From assembly GCF_000425865.1 (NCBI RefSeq), contig NZ_AUEG01000004.1, forward strand, positions 104,150-168,149: a stretch of 64,000 bases of DNA, written 5' to 3'. Both the position numbers and the translations under genes were made by a program. How positions within the stretch are numbered: the first letter of the stretch is position 1; each line of letters begins with the position of its first letter. Below, in pieces: positions 47,921 through 61,662 of this stretch. The notes below the pieces were generated by a model. It ran no database searches. It was not told the origin of the DNA and saw only the letters and a list, made by a program, of their open reading frames with translations. The stretch is from Lacticigenium naphthae DSM 19658. Lineage in GTDB: Bacteria > Bacillota > Bacilli > Lactobacillales > Carnobacteriaceae_A.

Positions 47921-49204
47921 TTATTCTTCTTCATAGTTTTTTCTCTCTTCAGCTGATTCAATTAGGTCTTCGGCATCTTCTGAAGCGAGCTCACCTTTTT
48001 CATAATCTGTATCGAATACTTGTTCACCAGGTTGTTTATCTTCTAAATCTTCAATCATCTCATTGATTTCAGCGTGTTCTTCGCTAGCAGCAACTGTTTC
48101 GATTGTTTCCGCGAAGTCATTCGATTGTTCGACAGGGAGATTTTTATCAACTTGATCTTTTAACCGCAATTTTTCCATTTCACTTTCAGACTTGATATCG
48201 ATTTTATAGCCTGTTAATTTAGCAGCTAAACGAACGTTCTGACCTTTTTTACCTATAGCTAAAGATAATTGGTAATCAGGTACGACTACCAGACAACTAT
48301 TACTGTCCTTATTGAAATTAACTTCGACAACCTGAGCTGGATTGAGAGCATTCGCGATATAAACTGCTGGATCTTCATGCCATTCAACTATATCCATGTT
48401 TTCTCCACGTAATTCATTTACGATGGTTTGAACACGTTGTCCTCTTGGTCCTACACAAGTTCCGACAGGATCCACATTTTCATTAGTAGATTTCACTGCT
48501 ATTTTTGCTCTGTCGCCTGCTTCACGAGCAATTGAGATTATCTCGACAACTCCATCATAGATTTCCGGAACTTCTTGCTCAAATAACCGTTTAATCAGAT
48601 TAGGGTGACTCCTACTTACAAAGACTTGTGGTCCTTTTGCCGTATTGTCAACTTTATTCACATACACTTTGATACGGTCATGCGCATTAAATACTTCACC
48701 AGGAATTTGTTCCTGTTTTGATAATACTGCTTCGATTTTACCAAGGTTAACGTAAATATAGCGATTATCCTGTCTCTCAACAATTCCTTGCATCAAGTCA
48801 TCTTCGTATTGAATATATTCATTATATATGTTTGTACGCTCTGCTTCCCTGACTCGTTGCAAAATAACCTGTTTTGCTGTTTGAGCAGCAATTCTCCCGA
48901 AATTTTTTGGAGTAACTTCAAAGCGAATAGTGTCACCTAACTCATAAGCCTTGTTGATCTCCAAAGCATCCTCTAAGCTGATTTCAAGTGTAGAATCATA
49001 TACATCTTCTACTACTTCTTTAACCGAGTATACATGAATATCACCCTTTTTATCATCAAACTCAACTTGAACATTTTGTGCTTGACCATAATTTTTTTTA
49101 TAGGCAGAAACTAGAGCCGCCTCTAAGGCTTCCTTGACGATTTCTTTAGAAATTCCTTTTTCACTTTCTAAAACGTCCAGAGCAGCTAATAATTCTTTGC
49201 TCAT
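47921..49204 (-). CDS. nusA: Transcription termination/antitermination factor NusA
   Basis: RNA polymerase-associated factor that enhances intrinsic termination and pausing. About 427 residues: the N-terminal polymerase-binding domain (MSKELLAALDVLESEKGISKE), the S1 domain (about 135-200), and KH1-KH2 (AGDRAKIAVKSTNENVDPVGTCVGPRGQRVQ and SLAIGKKGQNVRLAAKLTGYKIDI). An acidic C-terminal tail replaces the Gram-negative AR repeats. The ATG at 49204 has GGGAGAGG upstream. In Bacillus NusA autoregulates this operon through a leader terminator; a matching leader is present here. Confidence 0.98.
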   Translation of the reverse strand: MSKELLAALDVLESEKGISKEIVKEALEAALVSAYKKNYGQAQNVQVEFDDKKGDIHVYSVKEVVEDVYDSTLEISLEDALEINKAYELGDTIRFEVTPKNFGRIAAQTAKQVILQRVREAERTNIYNEYIQYEDDLMQGIVERQDNRYIYVNLGKIEAVLSKQEQIPGEVFNAHDRIKVYVNKVDNTAKGPQVFVSRSHPNLIKRLFEQEVPEIYDGVVEIISIAREAGDRAKIAVKSTNENVDPVGTCVGPRGQRVQTIVNELRGENMDIVEWHEDPAVYIANALNPAQVVEVNFNKDSNSCLVVVPDYQLSLAIGKKGQNVRLAAKLTGYKIDIKSESEMEKLRLKDQVDKNLPVEQSNDFAETIETVAASEEHAEINEMIEDLEDKQPGEQVFDTDYEKGELASEDAEDLIESAEERKNYEEE

Positions 49205-49255
49205 TTTTTCCTCTCCCATTCCTTTTTCTTGATTGTTTATAAAAGTCAGTTTACA

Positions 49256-49729
49256 TTAAAATTTTATAGCTAACCTTGCTTTGGCTATGTTTTTTCTAGG
49301 TATGATCACTGTTTTTATCCTCGTTTTATCTTTAACATCTAAAACAGCTTCATTTGAATTCACATCTTTAAGAGTACCTTCGTACACTTTTTCGCCTGCA
49401 AGAGGTTCATATAAAGAAAAATGCACATAATCTCCAATAGCACTGGTCAATGCTTCCTCTGTTTTTAGAGGTTTTTCAGCACCAGGTGATGAAACTTCTA
49501 AATAATACGCGTGCGGAATTGGATCAGGAGTTTCGCTATCCAGTTTTTCACTGACTTTTTCACTGAATAATGCGCAATCATCTAAATCGATACCTGTTGC
49601 TTTGTCGATGAATAATCTTAAAAACCAATTTTTTCCTTCTTTAACGTATTCAATATCAACTAACTCGAAACCATTTTCTTGGGCAACGGGATCAGCTATA
49701 CTTTTCACTTTGTCTACTGTAGAACTCAT
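49256..49729 (-). CDS. rimP: Ribosome maturation factor RimP
   Basis: Factor for early 30S assembly, 157 residues with two domains. It includes NGFELVDIEYVKEGKNWFLRLFIDK, GIDLDDCALFSEKVSEKLD and the HAYYLEVSSPGAEKPLKTEE signature. First gene of the rimP-nusA-infB operon. The ATG at 49729 is preceded by AAGGAGGATACGA. Its leader contains an intrinsic terminator (49766-49796). Confidence 0.97.
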   Translation of the reverse strand: MSSTVDKVKSIADPVAQENGFELVDIEYVKEGKNWFLRLFIDKATGIDLDDCALFSEKVSEKLDSETPDPIPHAYYLEVSSPGAEKPLKTEEALTSAIGDYVHFSLYEPLAGEKVYEGTLKDVNSNEAVLDVKDKTRIKTVIIPRKNIAKARLAIKF

Positions 49730-49765
49730 TTCGTATCCTCCTTACCTAAAAACGTTCTTTATCGT

Positions 49766-49796
49766 TTAAAAAGAGTGAGCGCAATCGCTCACTCTC
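49766..49796 (-). terminator. Intrinsic terminator in the rimP-nusA leader
   Basis: The 9-bp perfect stem GAGTGAGCG/CGCTCACTC with loop CAAT (49773-49794) is followed by five T. It lies only 40 nt before the rimP start and downstream of the promoter at 49825-49853, so besides ending polC it should act as an attenuator. Confidence 0.9.
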
Positions 49797-49824
49797 CTCA
49801 AAAACGTCTCATCCATTCCATTAC

Positions 49825-49853
49825 ATAGTACCATAATCACAAGGCTTTAGCAA
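49825..49853 (-). promoter_or_regulatory. rimP-nusA operon promoter
   Basis: TTGCTA (49853..49848), 17 bp, TACTAT (49830..49825) on the minus strand. This sits between the polC stop and the leader terminator. Confidence 0.7.
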
Positions 49854-49881
49854 ACTATATAGTCCTCAGTAAAAAAACCTT

Positions 49882-52800
49882 TTAAGCGTCAAATAACGAG
49901 AGTTGATTCTCGTCTGGCAATTCAGCTAAAACCCCGTTAACGGTTAAATACTCAATGACAGTTTTGGAAACTTTTCCTCTTTTGGATAAATCTTCTTTTG
50001 ACAAGAAAGGTTGGTCTTCTCTAGCTAAGACTATCTGATTTGCAACGTTCTCCCCAAGTGAGGGAACCGCTCTGAATGGTGCAATCAAAGTATCATTTTC
50101 AATCACAAATTTTTCAGCATCAGATTTATAAATATCTACCATCTTGAAATGGAATCCTCTTTCCACCATTTCATTAGCTATTTCTAAGACTGTCAATAAG
50201 TTTTTCTCCTTGACAGACACATCCATTCCCTTGTCCATTATTTCTTTCATTCGTGCTTTAATCGCCTGTTTTCCTTTGGACATGACAACTAAGTCAAAAT
50301 CACTCGCACGGACTGAAAAATAGGCTGCATAGTAAAACATTGGGAAATGAACTTTAAAGTAGGCTACTCTTAAAGCCATTAAAATATAGGCCGCGGCATG
50401 AGCTTTTGGGAACATATATTTTATCTTTAGGCAAGAGCCAATATACCATTCGGGAACTTCATTTTTACGCATTTCGCTTTGCCAATCATCTGGTATTCCT
50501 TTGCCTTTCCTGACATGCTCCATAATATTAAAAGCTAGACCATCTTCTATCCCTTTATGCTGCAGATAAAGCATGATGTCATCCCTACATCCAATAACTT
50601 GAGATAAAGGAATGCCTTTTTTGCTCATTAATTCCTCAGCATTCCCTAAATAAACATCTGTTCCATGAGACAAACCAGAAATTTGTAATAGTTCAGAAAA
50701 AGTTGTTGGTTTTGTCTGCTCCAACATCCCTCGAACAAAACGGGTTCCAAATTCAGGTATACCCAGTGTTCCTGTCTTTGAATAAATTTGTTCAGGAGTT
50801 ACCCCTAAAATTTCAGTGCCACTAAATAATTTCATGACACCAGGATCATCAGTAGGTATTTCCTTTGGATCCATACCAGATAAGTCTTGTAACATTCGAA
50901 TCATAGTTGGGTCATCATGACCTAGTATATCAAGTTTAAGAACATTATCATGGATTGAATGAAAATCAAAATGAGTTGTTTTCCATTCAGAGTTTTTATC
51001 ATCCGCAGGAAATTGTATAGGGCTAAAGTCATAGACATCCATATAATCTGGAATAACGATAATCCCACCTGGATGTTGCCCTGTAGTTCTTTTGACACCC
51101 GTCAATCCTTTTGATAAGCGGTCAACTTCGGCAGAACGAAACTGAAGTTCATTATCTCGTTCATAGCCTTTTACATAACCAAAGGCTGTGCGATCGGCAA
51201 TCGTCCCGATTGTTCCCGCTCTAAAAACATTATCTTCACCGAATAAAACTTTAGTATAATTATGGGCTTTTGATTGATACTCTCCCGAAAAGTTTAAATC
51301 TATATCCGGTACTTTATCACCGTTAAATCCAAGAAAAGTCTCAAAGGGAATATCTTGTCCGTCTTTTACCAATTGACTTTCACATGTTGGACATTTTTTT
51401 TCGGGTAAATCAAATCCTGAGCCAACCGACCCATCAGTATAGAATTCTGAATATTTACAAGTTGGACAACGATAGTGTGGCGGCATGGGATTAACTTCTG
51501 TTATTCCAGTCATTGTAGCTACAAAACTAGATCCGACTGATCCCCTTGAGCCAACTAAATAGCCATCTTCAAGACTCTTGTGCACTAATTTTTGGGAAAT
51601 AAGATAGATCACTGAAAACCCATTTCCAATAATACTACTTAATTCTTTTTCGAGTCGTTTTTCAATAATATCCGGTAACGTATCCCCATATAGGCGGTGT
51701 GCTTCATTATAGCTTAGTGAACGGATTTCCTCATTTGAACCCTCAATTTTGGGAGTGTATAATGCCGTTTTAACTGGCGTTATATCGGAGTCTATCATAT
51801 CAGACAATAGATTGGGGTTTTTCACTACGATATCTTGTGCTAATTCCTTACTCAGAAAATCAAATTCTTTTAACATATCATCAGTAGTTCTAAAATGAAC
51901 TTCTGGATTCCTACCAACTGAATTCCTCATAGAATTTTGAGTTTCAAGTAATATCGACCGATAGACGGCATCCTCTGGATTAATATAATGAACATTTCCA
52001 GAAGCAATAACTGGTTTATTTAAATCTTTTCCTATATGGATCAAATTCGTTAATATATCCTCTAAATCTTTCTCACTCTTTACTAATTCATTATCAAGCA
52101 AAGGATAATAAACGGGCTTGGGCATAACTTCTATAAAATCATAAAACTTTGCTCTTTCTTTTGCTACTTCATACCCTTTTTGCATGATAGCTTCAAAAAC
52201 TTCCCCTTGGTTACAGGCTGTCCCTATCAACAAACCTTCTCTCAATTTAACAAGTTCAGACCTTGGGATTCGAGGTACTCGATAAAAATAATCTATCATA
52301 GAAAGTGAAATGAGTTTAAACAGATTTTTTAGACCTGCTTGTGTTTGAGCATATATAGTAGCGTGGAAAGGTCTCGCTCTCTTGTAAGCATCTCCTTCAC
52401 CCATATAGTTGTTCAATTCATCGTGCGAAACGATCCCATGTTGTTCATTTGCTTCTTTCAGAAATATCCAGCAAAGCTGCGCAGTAGTCTGAGAGTCATA
52501 GATTGCGCGATGGTGCTGTTCTAATGCAACACCATATTTTTTTGCTAAACGATTGAGTTTATGCGATTTTATAGTAGGGTGTAAAAACCTTGATAATTCA
52601 AGTGTGTCGATCACAGCAAGCTTATTCTTCTCAAGACCATGTCTCACGTAACTCGTATCCAAAAAGCCGATATCAAAGCTAGCATTATGGGCCACTAAAA
52701 TTGAATTGTCAGCAAACTTTCTAAATAATTCGAGCACCTCTTTTTCCGTTTTTGAACCATGGACCATATCGTCTGTGATGCCAGTTAAACGAGTGGTTGT

Positions 52801-54210
52801 TTCTGAGAGGGGATGTCCTGGATCGATAAATTCCTCAAATTCTTCAACAATGTTCCCATTTCGCATTTTCACAGCAGAAAGCTCAATGATTTTATCATAA
52901 ATTGCAGATAATCCAGTCGTTTCCACATCAAAAACTACGTAAGTTGCATCTTTTAATTCAATGGGTTTATCATTATATGCAATCGGTACGCCATCATCAA
53001 CGATATTAGCTTCAATGCCATAAATGATTTTTATGTCATTTGCCTTCCCTGCTTGGTGAGCGTCTGGGAAGGATTGGGCACCTGCATGATCCGTAATCGC
53101 TATAGCCTTATGTCCCCATTTGGCTGCTTGCTCAACAATATCAGTGGTAGAGTTTGTCGCATCCATTTGACTCATATTTGTATGTGTGTGAAACTCAATT
53201 CTTTTTTCTCCGTTAATACCTGTGTCTTTTCTCGATTCATGAGCCCATTCCATTATGTCTTGAGCATTCATTACGAGATCACGCATGAAGGTGTCTTCTT
53301 GAACACTCCCTCGAGCACGGATCCACATACCTTTTTTAATTGCTTCAAATATTTTTTCATCATCTTCATTATTCGAGAATTTTTTAATAGAAAAAGAAGA
53401 TGTATAATCCGTCATCTTAACAATTAACAATTTCCTCTTTGATCGTAATTCACGTACTTCTACATCAAAAACATACCCTTCGATCGTAACTCGTCTTTCT
53501 TCTTCTACAATTTCATTCATCGGTTTTATTTCTTCTTTTGCAATATTTCTACCAAGTCTTACAGGACCATTTAAACTGGAAGCATCTTTTTTATTGGCTT
53601 GAATTTCGGCTTTTTTCATTGATTCATGTGCACGTTCAGCCATTAGGGCTTGTTCTTTTTCTTTTTTTTCATTAAACATCTCAATATTTTTATTGCTTGC
53701 TTCTTCATCCACTACCGGAATGATTTTAAAGGTTGGAAAGCCCATCCGCTGATAGGCTCTTTCGATAGCTGGTAAAAATTGATCTAAGAATGGTTGCTTC
53801 ATTACATCATTCTCAACAGTAATCGTTACCTTTCTATTTTTTAACACTGGGTACTGGTTAAGCAAAGTACCGTTGCATAGAGGGGAAGATACTTTACTCA
53901 AATCAATTGCTTTTTTCCAATAATTTGATAATAATTCATCAGTAAATACAGGACTCTCTGAACTCACTTCAATGCTTATGTCAGCTAGAGTGACAAAAGC
54001 ATTATTTAAATGATCCATCAATTGAATAAATTTTGAGTAAGGAAGAATTGTAGGAAAAGTAAAGTGAAATTCCCATTCTCTTTTAACCTTATCCACGACT
54101 ACTGCTTTAAGCACACCGCCATTAAAGTCTTGTGGAATTTTCCCGTCATCCTCGATTAAACCTATCTGCTCTAATAACTTCGCAAATAGTTCTTCTTTTT
54201 CCAAAGACAT
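49882..54210 (-). CDS. polC: DNA polymerase III PolC, Gram-positive alpha subunit
   Basis: Replicative polymerase with built-in proofreading, 1442 residues. Domains run in order: an N-terminal domain (about 1-220), an OB domain ([28 protein letters not shown]), a PHP domain split around the exonuclease ([17 protein letters not shown]), a 3'-5' DEDDh exonuclease starting at [12 protein letters not shown] (about residue 427), a zinc cluster with CPTC motifs near [11 protein letters not shown] and KKCPTCESQ, and the polymerase palm with [12 protein letters not shown]. The ATG at 54210 has AAAGGAG upstream. Found only in Firmicutes and relatives. Confidence 0.99.
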   Translation of the reverse strand: MSLEKEELFAKLLEQIGLIEDDGKIPQDFNGGVLKAVVVDKVKREWEFHFTFPTILPYSKFIQLMDHLNNAFVTLADISIEVSSESPVFTDELLSNYWKKAIDLSKVSSPLCNGTLLNQYPVLKNRKVTITVENDVMKQPFLDQFLPAIERAYQRMGFPTFKIIPVVDEEASNKNIEMFNEKKEKEQALMAERAHESMKKAEIQANKKDASSLNGPVRLGRNIAKEEIKPMNEIVEEERRVTIEGYVFDVEVRELRSKRKLLIVKMTDYTSSFSIKKFSNNEDDEKIFEAIKKGMWIRARGSVQEDTFMRDLVMNAQDIMEWAHESRKDTGINGEKRIEFHTHTNMSQMDATNSTTDIVEQAAKWGHKAIAITDHAGAQSFPDAHQAGKANDIKIIYGIEANIVDDGVPIAYNDKPIELKDATYVVFDVETTGLSAIYDKIIELSAVKMRNGNIVEEFEEFIDPGHPLSETTTRLTGITDDMVHGSKTEKEVLELFRKFADNSILVAHNASFDIGFLDTSYVRHGLEKNKLAVIDTLELSRFLHPTIKSHKLNRLAKKYGVALEQHHRAIYDSQTTAQLCWIFLKEANEQHGIVSHDELNNYMGEGDAYKRARPFHATIYAQTQAGLKNLFKLISLSMIDYFYRVPRIPRSELVKLREGLLIGTACNQGEVFEAIMQKGYEVAKERAKFYDFIEVMPKPVYYPLLDNELVKSEKDLEDILTNLIHIGKDLNKPVIASGNVHYINPEDAVYRSILLETQNSMRNSVGRNPEVHFRTTDDMLKEFDFLSKELAQDIVVKNPNLLSDMIDSDITPVKTALYTPKIEGSNEEIRSLSYNEAHRLYGDTLPDIIEKRLEKELSSIIGNGFSVIYLISQKLVHKSLEDGYLVGSRGSVGSSFVATMTGITEVNPMPPHYRCPTCKYSEFYTDGSVGSGFDLPEKKCPTCESQLVKDGQDIPFETFLGFNGDKVPDIDLNFSGEYQSKAHNYTKVLFGEDNVFRAGTIGTIADRTAFGYVKGYERDNELQFRSAEVDRLSKGLTGVKRTTGQHPGGIIVIPDYMDVYDFSPIQFPADDKNSEWKTTHFDFHSIHDNVLKLDILGHDDPTMIRMLQDLSGMDPKEIPTDDPGVMKLFSGTEILGVTPEQIYSKTGTLGIPEFGTRFVRGMLEQTKPTTFSELLQISGLSHGTDVYLGNAEELMSKKGIPLSQVIGCRDDIMLYLQHKGIEDGLAFNIMEHVRKGKGIPDDWQSEMRKNEVPEWYIGSCLKIKYMFPKAHAAAYILMALRVAYFKVHFPMFYYAAYFSVRASDFDLVVMSKGKQAIKARMKEIMDKGMDVSVKEKNLLTVLEIANEMVERGFHFKMVDIYKSDAEKFVIENDTLIAPFRAVPSLGENVANQIVLAREDQPFLSKEDLSKRGKVSKTVIEYLTVNGVLAELPDENQLSLFDA

Positions 54211-54234
54211 CAACAAGCTCCTTTCATACTTTAA

Positions 54235-54270
54235 AAAATAATAAAAGACTGGTTTTTTTTACCAGCCTCT
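54235..54270 (-). terminator. Probable terminator after proS
   Basis: GACTGGT..ACCAGCC pairs with one mismatch across an A/T loop, followed on the minus strand by CTTTTATTATTTTTT. The polC start is only 25-60 nt downstream. Confidence 0.7.
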
Positions 54271-54285
54271 CACCACGAAAACGAA

Positions 54286-56031
<1,746 letters not shown>

Positions 56032-56084
56032 TTAGAGTGCGATTCTATGACAGAATCTCTACTGTATCATTTATTTAAATATAC

Positions 56085-57359
56085 TTAGTTAAAAAAGAAA
56101 CGTTGGATATCATTCCATGTAACTGCGATCATTAAAAATACAAGTAAGCCTACTCCAATAAGTGTAATAATTCCTTCTTTTTCTTCACTTATCGGTTTCC
56201 CCCTGATAGCTTCAATTAAATTCAATAATAGTTTTCCACCATCTAATGCCGGAATAGGCAATAAATTTATGATCCCTAAATTAATGCTCAGCAATCCTAA
56301 CCAGTTAATAATACCAATGGTCCCCGTTTCAACAACGGTTTCCGTGGTAGCATAAATAGCTACTGGACCACCAAACATATTAACTGAAAAACCTTTCGTG
56401 AAAATAGAACCTAACGTAGTAAATATACTTGTGATAACAAAATATGTTTGGGTAAACCCGTAGGAAATTTTTGCTTGAAAGGACCGATCGATTTGAGCTT
56501 GTATTCCAATTCTTCCAATATTTTCTCCTGACTCAAGCGTTTGTGCATCAGGAACAATTTCAACTTCTTCAGAAGTACCATCCTCTTTTTCTACAGAAAA
56601 AACAAGACTATCTTCAGGATGTGCCTGGATTTTTTGAACCATCGCGTTCCAACTGGTTATTTCTTCATCGTCTATGCTGCGAACAATATCACCCGACACT
56701 AGACCGGCATTATCCGCTGGGCTATTGTCGACAATTTCACCTACAACAGGATCATTCACCAACACGCCGCCCTGCATAAAGGCAACAAGGATAAATGCTG
56801 CTATAGCTAAAAGTATATTATTCATTGGACCGGCAAAATTTGTAAGCATGCGTTGAAAAAGTGGAGCTGACTGAAATTGGCGGTCTATTGGAGCTATTTG
56901 TACTTCAGTACCGTCTTGTTCAATCACAGTTGCTTTCCTATTGATGGAGTACTGAACAAGCTTGTCAGGATCGCCACCTATTCGTCCCTTTATAAATAAC
57001 TCTTTATCTAAGTCCGTCTCAGTGACTTCCAAAGGAACACTATCTGTAAGTATTTTTTTGCTGTTCGTGTTAATTTTTGTTACTTCATTTTCATCATTTA
57101 ACAGGATCGTGATAGGCATACCTGGACGAATATCGGCCTGTTCATCGTATCCAGCCATGCGTACGTAACCACCCAAGGGAAGAATTCTAACTGTGTATGT
57201 TGTTTCATCTTTGTGATGAGAAAATATTTTTGGTCCGAATCCAATTGAAAATTCTCGAACGAGAATTCCAGCTCGTTTGGCAAAATAATAATGTCCAAAC
57301 TCGTGTATAATTACTAGAATACCGAAAACTATAACAAAAGTAAGCATCGTATTGAACAT
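56085..57359 (-). CDS. rseP: Site-2 protease RseP/RasP family zinc metalloprotease
   Basis: Intramembrane metalloprotease that cuts anti-sigma factors, signal-peptide remnants and other membrane proteins. The 424-residue protein has the zinc motif HEFGH (His19, Glu20, His23) in the first membrane helix, a PDZ domain (about 195-270, around SPADNAGLVSGDIVRSIDDEEI) and the second active-site motif NLLPIPALDGGKLLLNLIEA, with about four membrane helices. Between cdsA and proS, the usual order in Bacilli. Confidence 0.97.
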   Translation of the reverse strand: MFNTMLTFVIVFGILVIIHEFGHYYFAKRAGILVREFSIGFGPKIFSHHKDETTYTVRILPLGGYVRMAGYDEQADIRPGMPITILLNDENEVTKINTNSKKILTDSVPLEVTETDLDKELFIKGRIGGDPDKLVQYSINRKATVIEQDGTEVQIAPIDRQFQSAPLFQRMLTNFAGPMNNILLAIAAFILVAFMQGGVLVNDPVVGEIVDNSPADNAGLVSGDIVRSIDDEEITSWNAMVQKIQAHPEDSLVFSVEKEDGTSEEVEIVPDAQTLESGENIGRIGIQAQIDRSFQAKISYGFTQTYFVITSIFTTLGSIFTKGFSVNMFGGPVAIYATTETVVETGTIGIINWLGLLSINLGIINLLPIPALDGGKLLLNLIEAIRGKPISEEKEGIITLIGVGLLVFLMIAVTWNDIQRFFFN

Positions 57360-57391
57360 AACGTCTTCCTTTCTTGCTAAATACTATTTTT

Positions 57392-58186
57392 CTAACTGAT
57401 ATTAATGATTTGCGCCAAAGTCATAACGAAGATAAGACTATCGAAGCGATCCAACATTCCACCATGACCGGGTAATAATTTCCCGGAATCTTTTACATTG
57501 AAATGACGTTTTAAAGCAGATTCAATTAAATCACCTAGTTGGCCTGCAATAGATAAAAGACCCATGAAAAGCAGCATAATAACAGGTGATGTGTTAAATG
57601 AATAAAAAGACGTATATAAAAGAGCGACAATCAAAGCAGACGCTGTCCCACCGATTGAACCCTCAATACTTTTATTCGGACTAATAGTTGGAGCTAATTT
57701 TCTTTTGCCAAATTTACTTCCTATCAGATACGCACCTGAATCAGTAGACCATACAACCAATAATATGAGCATTAATAAATGAATATCAATTGATCTAACT
57801 TCAACAAAAGATAAAAATCCTACACCTATATAAATCATTCCAAGTACAGATACCGCAGCATCATCAAAATTGTATTCGTTTTTAGAAAAAACAGTTGCAA
57901 TAAGCAACACTAATATGACTCCAAATATAATATCGATATTTTGAATGTTTGTGAAGTGTTTCTCCAATATAGGATTCACTCGATTTGAGAAAACAATTAA
58001 TCCCGTGCCTAAATAGGCAAATATAGATTCACTTGAAAACAATCCGATACCTTTCATTTTATGCAGTTCACTTAAAGCTATAATTGCAATAGCAGCTAAT
58101 ACCAATTCTAATATCCAAGATCCGGCTAAAACTACAGGGATAAAGAACATTAAAGCTACTATAGTAGTTATTATTCTCTTACTCAT
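57392..58186 (-). CDS. cdsA: Phosphatidate cytidylyltransferase
   Basis: Integral membrane enzyme that makes CDP-diacylglycerol for phospholipid synthesis. Its about 264 residues with seven to eight membrane helices end in the family signature SALKRHFNVKDSGKLLPGHGGMLDRFDS. The start ATG at 58186 has AAGGAGGGG just upstream; the longer in-frame start overlaps uppS without a ribosome site. Follows uppS, as is conserved. Confidence 0.97.
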   Translation of the reverse strand: MSKRIITTIVALMFFIPVVLAGSWILELVLAAIAIIALSELHKMKGIGLFSSESIFAYLGTGLIVFSNRVNPILEKHFTNIQNIDIIFGVILVLLIATVFSKNEYNFDDAAVSVLGMIYIGVGFLSFVEVRSIDIHLLMLILLVVWSTDSGAYLIGSKFGKRKLAPTISPNKSIEGSIGGTASALIVALLYTSFYSFNTSPVIMLLFMGLLSIAGQLGDLIESALKRHFNVKDSGKLLPGHGGMLDRFDSLIFVMTLAQIINIS

Positions 58187-58202
58187 CTTTCCCCTCCTTA
58201 GT

Positions 58203-58949
58203 TCATTGTACTGATCCAAATCTTCTTTGCCTTTTTTGGAATTCTAGCAAAGCTTCATCTAGTGAATCACCATCATAATCAGGCCATTTAGTAACTGAAA
58301 AATAAAATTCACTATAAGCATTCTGCCATAATAAAAAGTTGCTTAATCGTTGCTCACCAGAACTCCGGATGAGTAGGTCAACGTTTTGGTATTCTCCAAG
58401 CATACTCGTTTGCAAAGATGATTCAATTAATTCTTCGGTAATATCATCAGTTTTAATTGTGCCGTCAATGACAGCTTGAGCTATTTTTTTTGTAGCAAAA
58501 ACAATTTCAGCTCTTCCGCCATAATTTAACGCAAAATTCAAAATCATGCCATCGTTGTCTTGAGTTTCTTTAACTGCTCGATTAACCGCTCTTCGAGTAG
58601 TTATGGGCAATTTTTGAGTAAACCCAGTAACTTGAACTTGAATGTTATTCTTTTGAATTTCTGGCATAAAAGTATTGAAAAATTGAGAGGGTAATTGCAT
58701 TAAGAAACGTACTTCTTCTATTGGTCGTTTCCAATTCTCAGTTGAAAAAGCATATAATGTAAGAACTCTAATGCCCCGTTTGCTAGCACGTATGGCAACT
58801 CTTCGGACAGCATCCATGCCCTCTTGATGCCCTTTGGTTCGTGGTAAATTTTTATTTTTTGCCCATCTTCCATTTCCATCCATGATTATTGCAACATGGT
58901 TAGGAATATTTTCCAGGGTCAATTCTTTAGTTGAGTTATCCAATTTCAA
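58203..58949 (-). CDS. uppS: Undecaprenyl pyrophosphate synthase (isoprenyl transferase)
   Basis: cis-Prenyltransferase that makes the C55 lipid carrier for cell-wall polymers. The 248-residue protein has HVAIIMDGNGRWAKNKNLPRTKGH (catalytic Asp24), YAFSTENWKRP and the C-terminal DLLIRSSGEQRLSNFLLWQ signature. Leads into cdsA. It lies downstream of the frr terminator, so its promoter should sit between 58950 and 59130; a TATAAT occurs near 58999-59004 on the minus strand but without a good -35. Confidence 0.97.
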   Translation of the reverse strand: MKLDNSTKELTLENIPNHVAIIMDGNGRWAKNKNLPRTKGHQEGMDAVRRVAIRASKRGIRVLTLYAFSTENWKRPIEEVRFLMQLPSQFFNTFMPEIQKNNIQVQVTGFTQKLPITTRRAVNRAVKETQDNDGMILNFALNYGGRAEIVFATKKIAQAVIDGTIKTDDITEELIESSLQTSMLGEYQNVDLLIRSSGEQRLSNFLLWQNAYSEFYFSVTKWPDYDGDSLDEALLEFQKRQRRFGSVQ

Positions 58950-59086
58950 CCCTCCATTGTCGTTTACACTTTCATAATTGTAGCAAAAAAAACAGGGAAA
59001 TTATATAGAAAATCAAATTTCGTCCTTGTTCCTAACCAGCATTTTAATGACAAAGTATATTGTTCAAGCATTTTGCGAGCCTATGT

Positions 59087-59092
59087 TATAAT
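59087..59092 (+). promoter_or_regulatory. Extended -10 promoter of the 30-aa ORF
   Basis: TGTTATAAT on the plus strand (TATAAT at 59087-59092), a perfect extended -10. TTGTTC is 21 bases upstream, too far for a standard -35. Confidence 0.55.
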
Positions 59093-59133
59093 AAAATTAC
59101 ACTAAAAGTTTTCAATTAGGAGGTCATAGTTGG

Positions 59134-59226
59134 ATGAAACAAATGATAAAACGGTATGTAGTAGGAATGATTATTACTGCTATCGTCTCTAAGCTTATGT
59201 CTATGTTATTTAAATCGAGCAATTAA
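59134..59226 (+). CDS. 30-residue predicted membrane peptide, function unknown
   Basis: A short ORF on the strand opposite to all its neighbours. ATG at 59134, AGGAGG (59118-59123) ten bases upstream, stop at 59224-59226. The peptide starts with Met-Lys-Gln-Met and two basic residues (Lys6, Arg7), has a mostly hydrophobic stretch VVGMIITAIV at 9-18, and a more amphipathic LMSMLF end with lysines at 20 and 27. It has its own extended -10 promoter upstream and a terminator hairpin 25 nt downstream (59252-59284), so it has the full set of signals for an independent small gene. I do not recognise it. It could be a regulatory or stress membrane peptide, or a type I toxin-like peptide; conservation would decide. 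Confidence 0.65.
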   Translation: MKQMIKRYVVGMIITAIVSKLMSMLFKSSN

Positions 59227-59251
59227 CGATCGTTTAAAAAACATCTTTTAA

Positions 59252-59284
59252 AAAAAGAAGCAAACATAGCGTTTGCTTCTTTTT
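59252..59284. terminator. Bidirectional terminator between the 30-aa ORF and frr
   Basis: The 14-bp perfect stem AAAAAGAAGCAAAC/GTTTGCTTCTTTTT (59252-59265 with 59271-59284) has a 5-base loop and A/T tracts on both sides. Confidence 0.92.
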
Positions 59285-59291
59285 GATATTC

Positions 59292-60592
<1,301 letters not shown>

Positions 60593-60686
60593 TTATACTT
60601 ATTCTATTCTATCACATCAATCTATGAAGGACCTAAAAAGTTGTTCATTTTCGATGTAATTAAACTAGCTCCCAGCTCACTATTTA

Positions 60687-60721
60687 GAAAAAGGAACGCA
60701 TCTTTTTAAGTGCGTTCCTTT
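60687..60721 (-). terminator. Terminator after tsf
   Basis: The 11-bp stem AAAGGAACGCA/TGCGTTCCTTT with a 10-base loop is followed on the minus strand by TTTTT. It separates rpsB-tsf from pyrH-frr. Confidence 0.85.
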
Positions 60722-60740
60722 AGTCCGTTATTCGCGGAAC

Positions 60741-61619
60741 TTATTTTTTTAATTGGTTTTGGACTTCTTCCGCAAAGTTTTCTTGGCGTCTCTGAATTCC
60801 TTCTCCTACTTCATAACGAACAAAGTTAGTAATAGTAGCACCTTGTTCTTTCAAGTATTGGCCAACTGTTACATCAGGATTCTTAACATACGGTTGGTCT
60901 ACTAAACTAATTTCAGCTAACCATTTGCTCAAACGTCCTTGTACCATTTTTTCAACGATATTGGCTGGTTTTCCTTCATTTTTTGCCTGTTCTGTTAAAA
61001 CAGCTAATTCGTGGTCACGTTCATCTTGAGAAACTTCTTCACGCGTAACATATTTAGGGTTGATTGCTGCAATATGCATAGCAATATTACGTGCAACTTC
61101 TTCATCGGTTCCTTCTAATAAAGTTAAAACAGCGATGCGACCACCCATGTGCTCATAATCACCAAATACTTGATTATCATTTTTTTCTACACGAGCAAAG
61201 CGACGAAAAGTGATTTTTTCCCCAATTTTTGTTGTAGCATTAAGAATTTCAGAAGAGATATCTCCTTCGCCCATTTTAAGACTATGAGCTTCTTCGATAT
61301 CTTTAGGGTTTTCAGATGCAATAATATCTGTAATGTCTGTAACTAATTTTTGGAATTGTTCATTCTTAGCAACAAAATCAGTTTCGGAATTGATTTCAGC
61401 AATAGCTGCTACATTTCCGTCAATACTTACATGTGCAAGACCTTCTGCAGCAATTCTATCCGCTTTTTTAGCTGCTTTTGAAACACCTTTTTCTCTTAAA
61501 TAATCGACGGCAGCATCCATGTCTCCGTTTGTTTCAACTAAAGCTTTTTTAGCATCCATCATGCCAACGCCAGTCTTATCCCTTAATTCTTTTACTTGTG
61601 CAGCTGCAATTTTAGTCAT
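60741..61619 (-). CDS. tsf: Elongation factor Ts
   Basis: Guanine nucleotide exchange factor for EF-Tu. The 292-residue protein begins [30 protein letters not shown], the UBA-like and signature region, and has the [13 protein letters not shown] motif (about 78-90) that contacts EF-Tu. Follows rpsB with a hairpin in the 136-nt gap, as in many Firmicutes. Confidence 0.99.
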   Translation of the reverse strand: MTKIAAAQVKELRDKTGVGMMDAKKALVETNGDMDAAVDYLREKGVSKAAKKADRIAAEGLAHVSIDGNVAAIAEINSETDFVAKNEQFQKLVTDITDIIASENPKDIEEAHSLKMGEGDISSEILNATTKIGEKITFRRFARVEKNDNQVFGDYEHMGGRIAVLTLLEGTDEEVARNIAMHIAAINPKYVTREEVSQDERDHELAVLTEQAKNEGKPANIVEKMVQGRLSKWLAEISLVDQPYVKNPDVTVGQYLKEQGATITNFVRYEVGEGIQRRQENFAEEVQNQLKK

Positions 61620-61662
61620 TTAAAAATTCCTCCTATATGTCATTGTTTAAATTCTTCATAAA

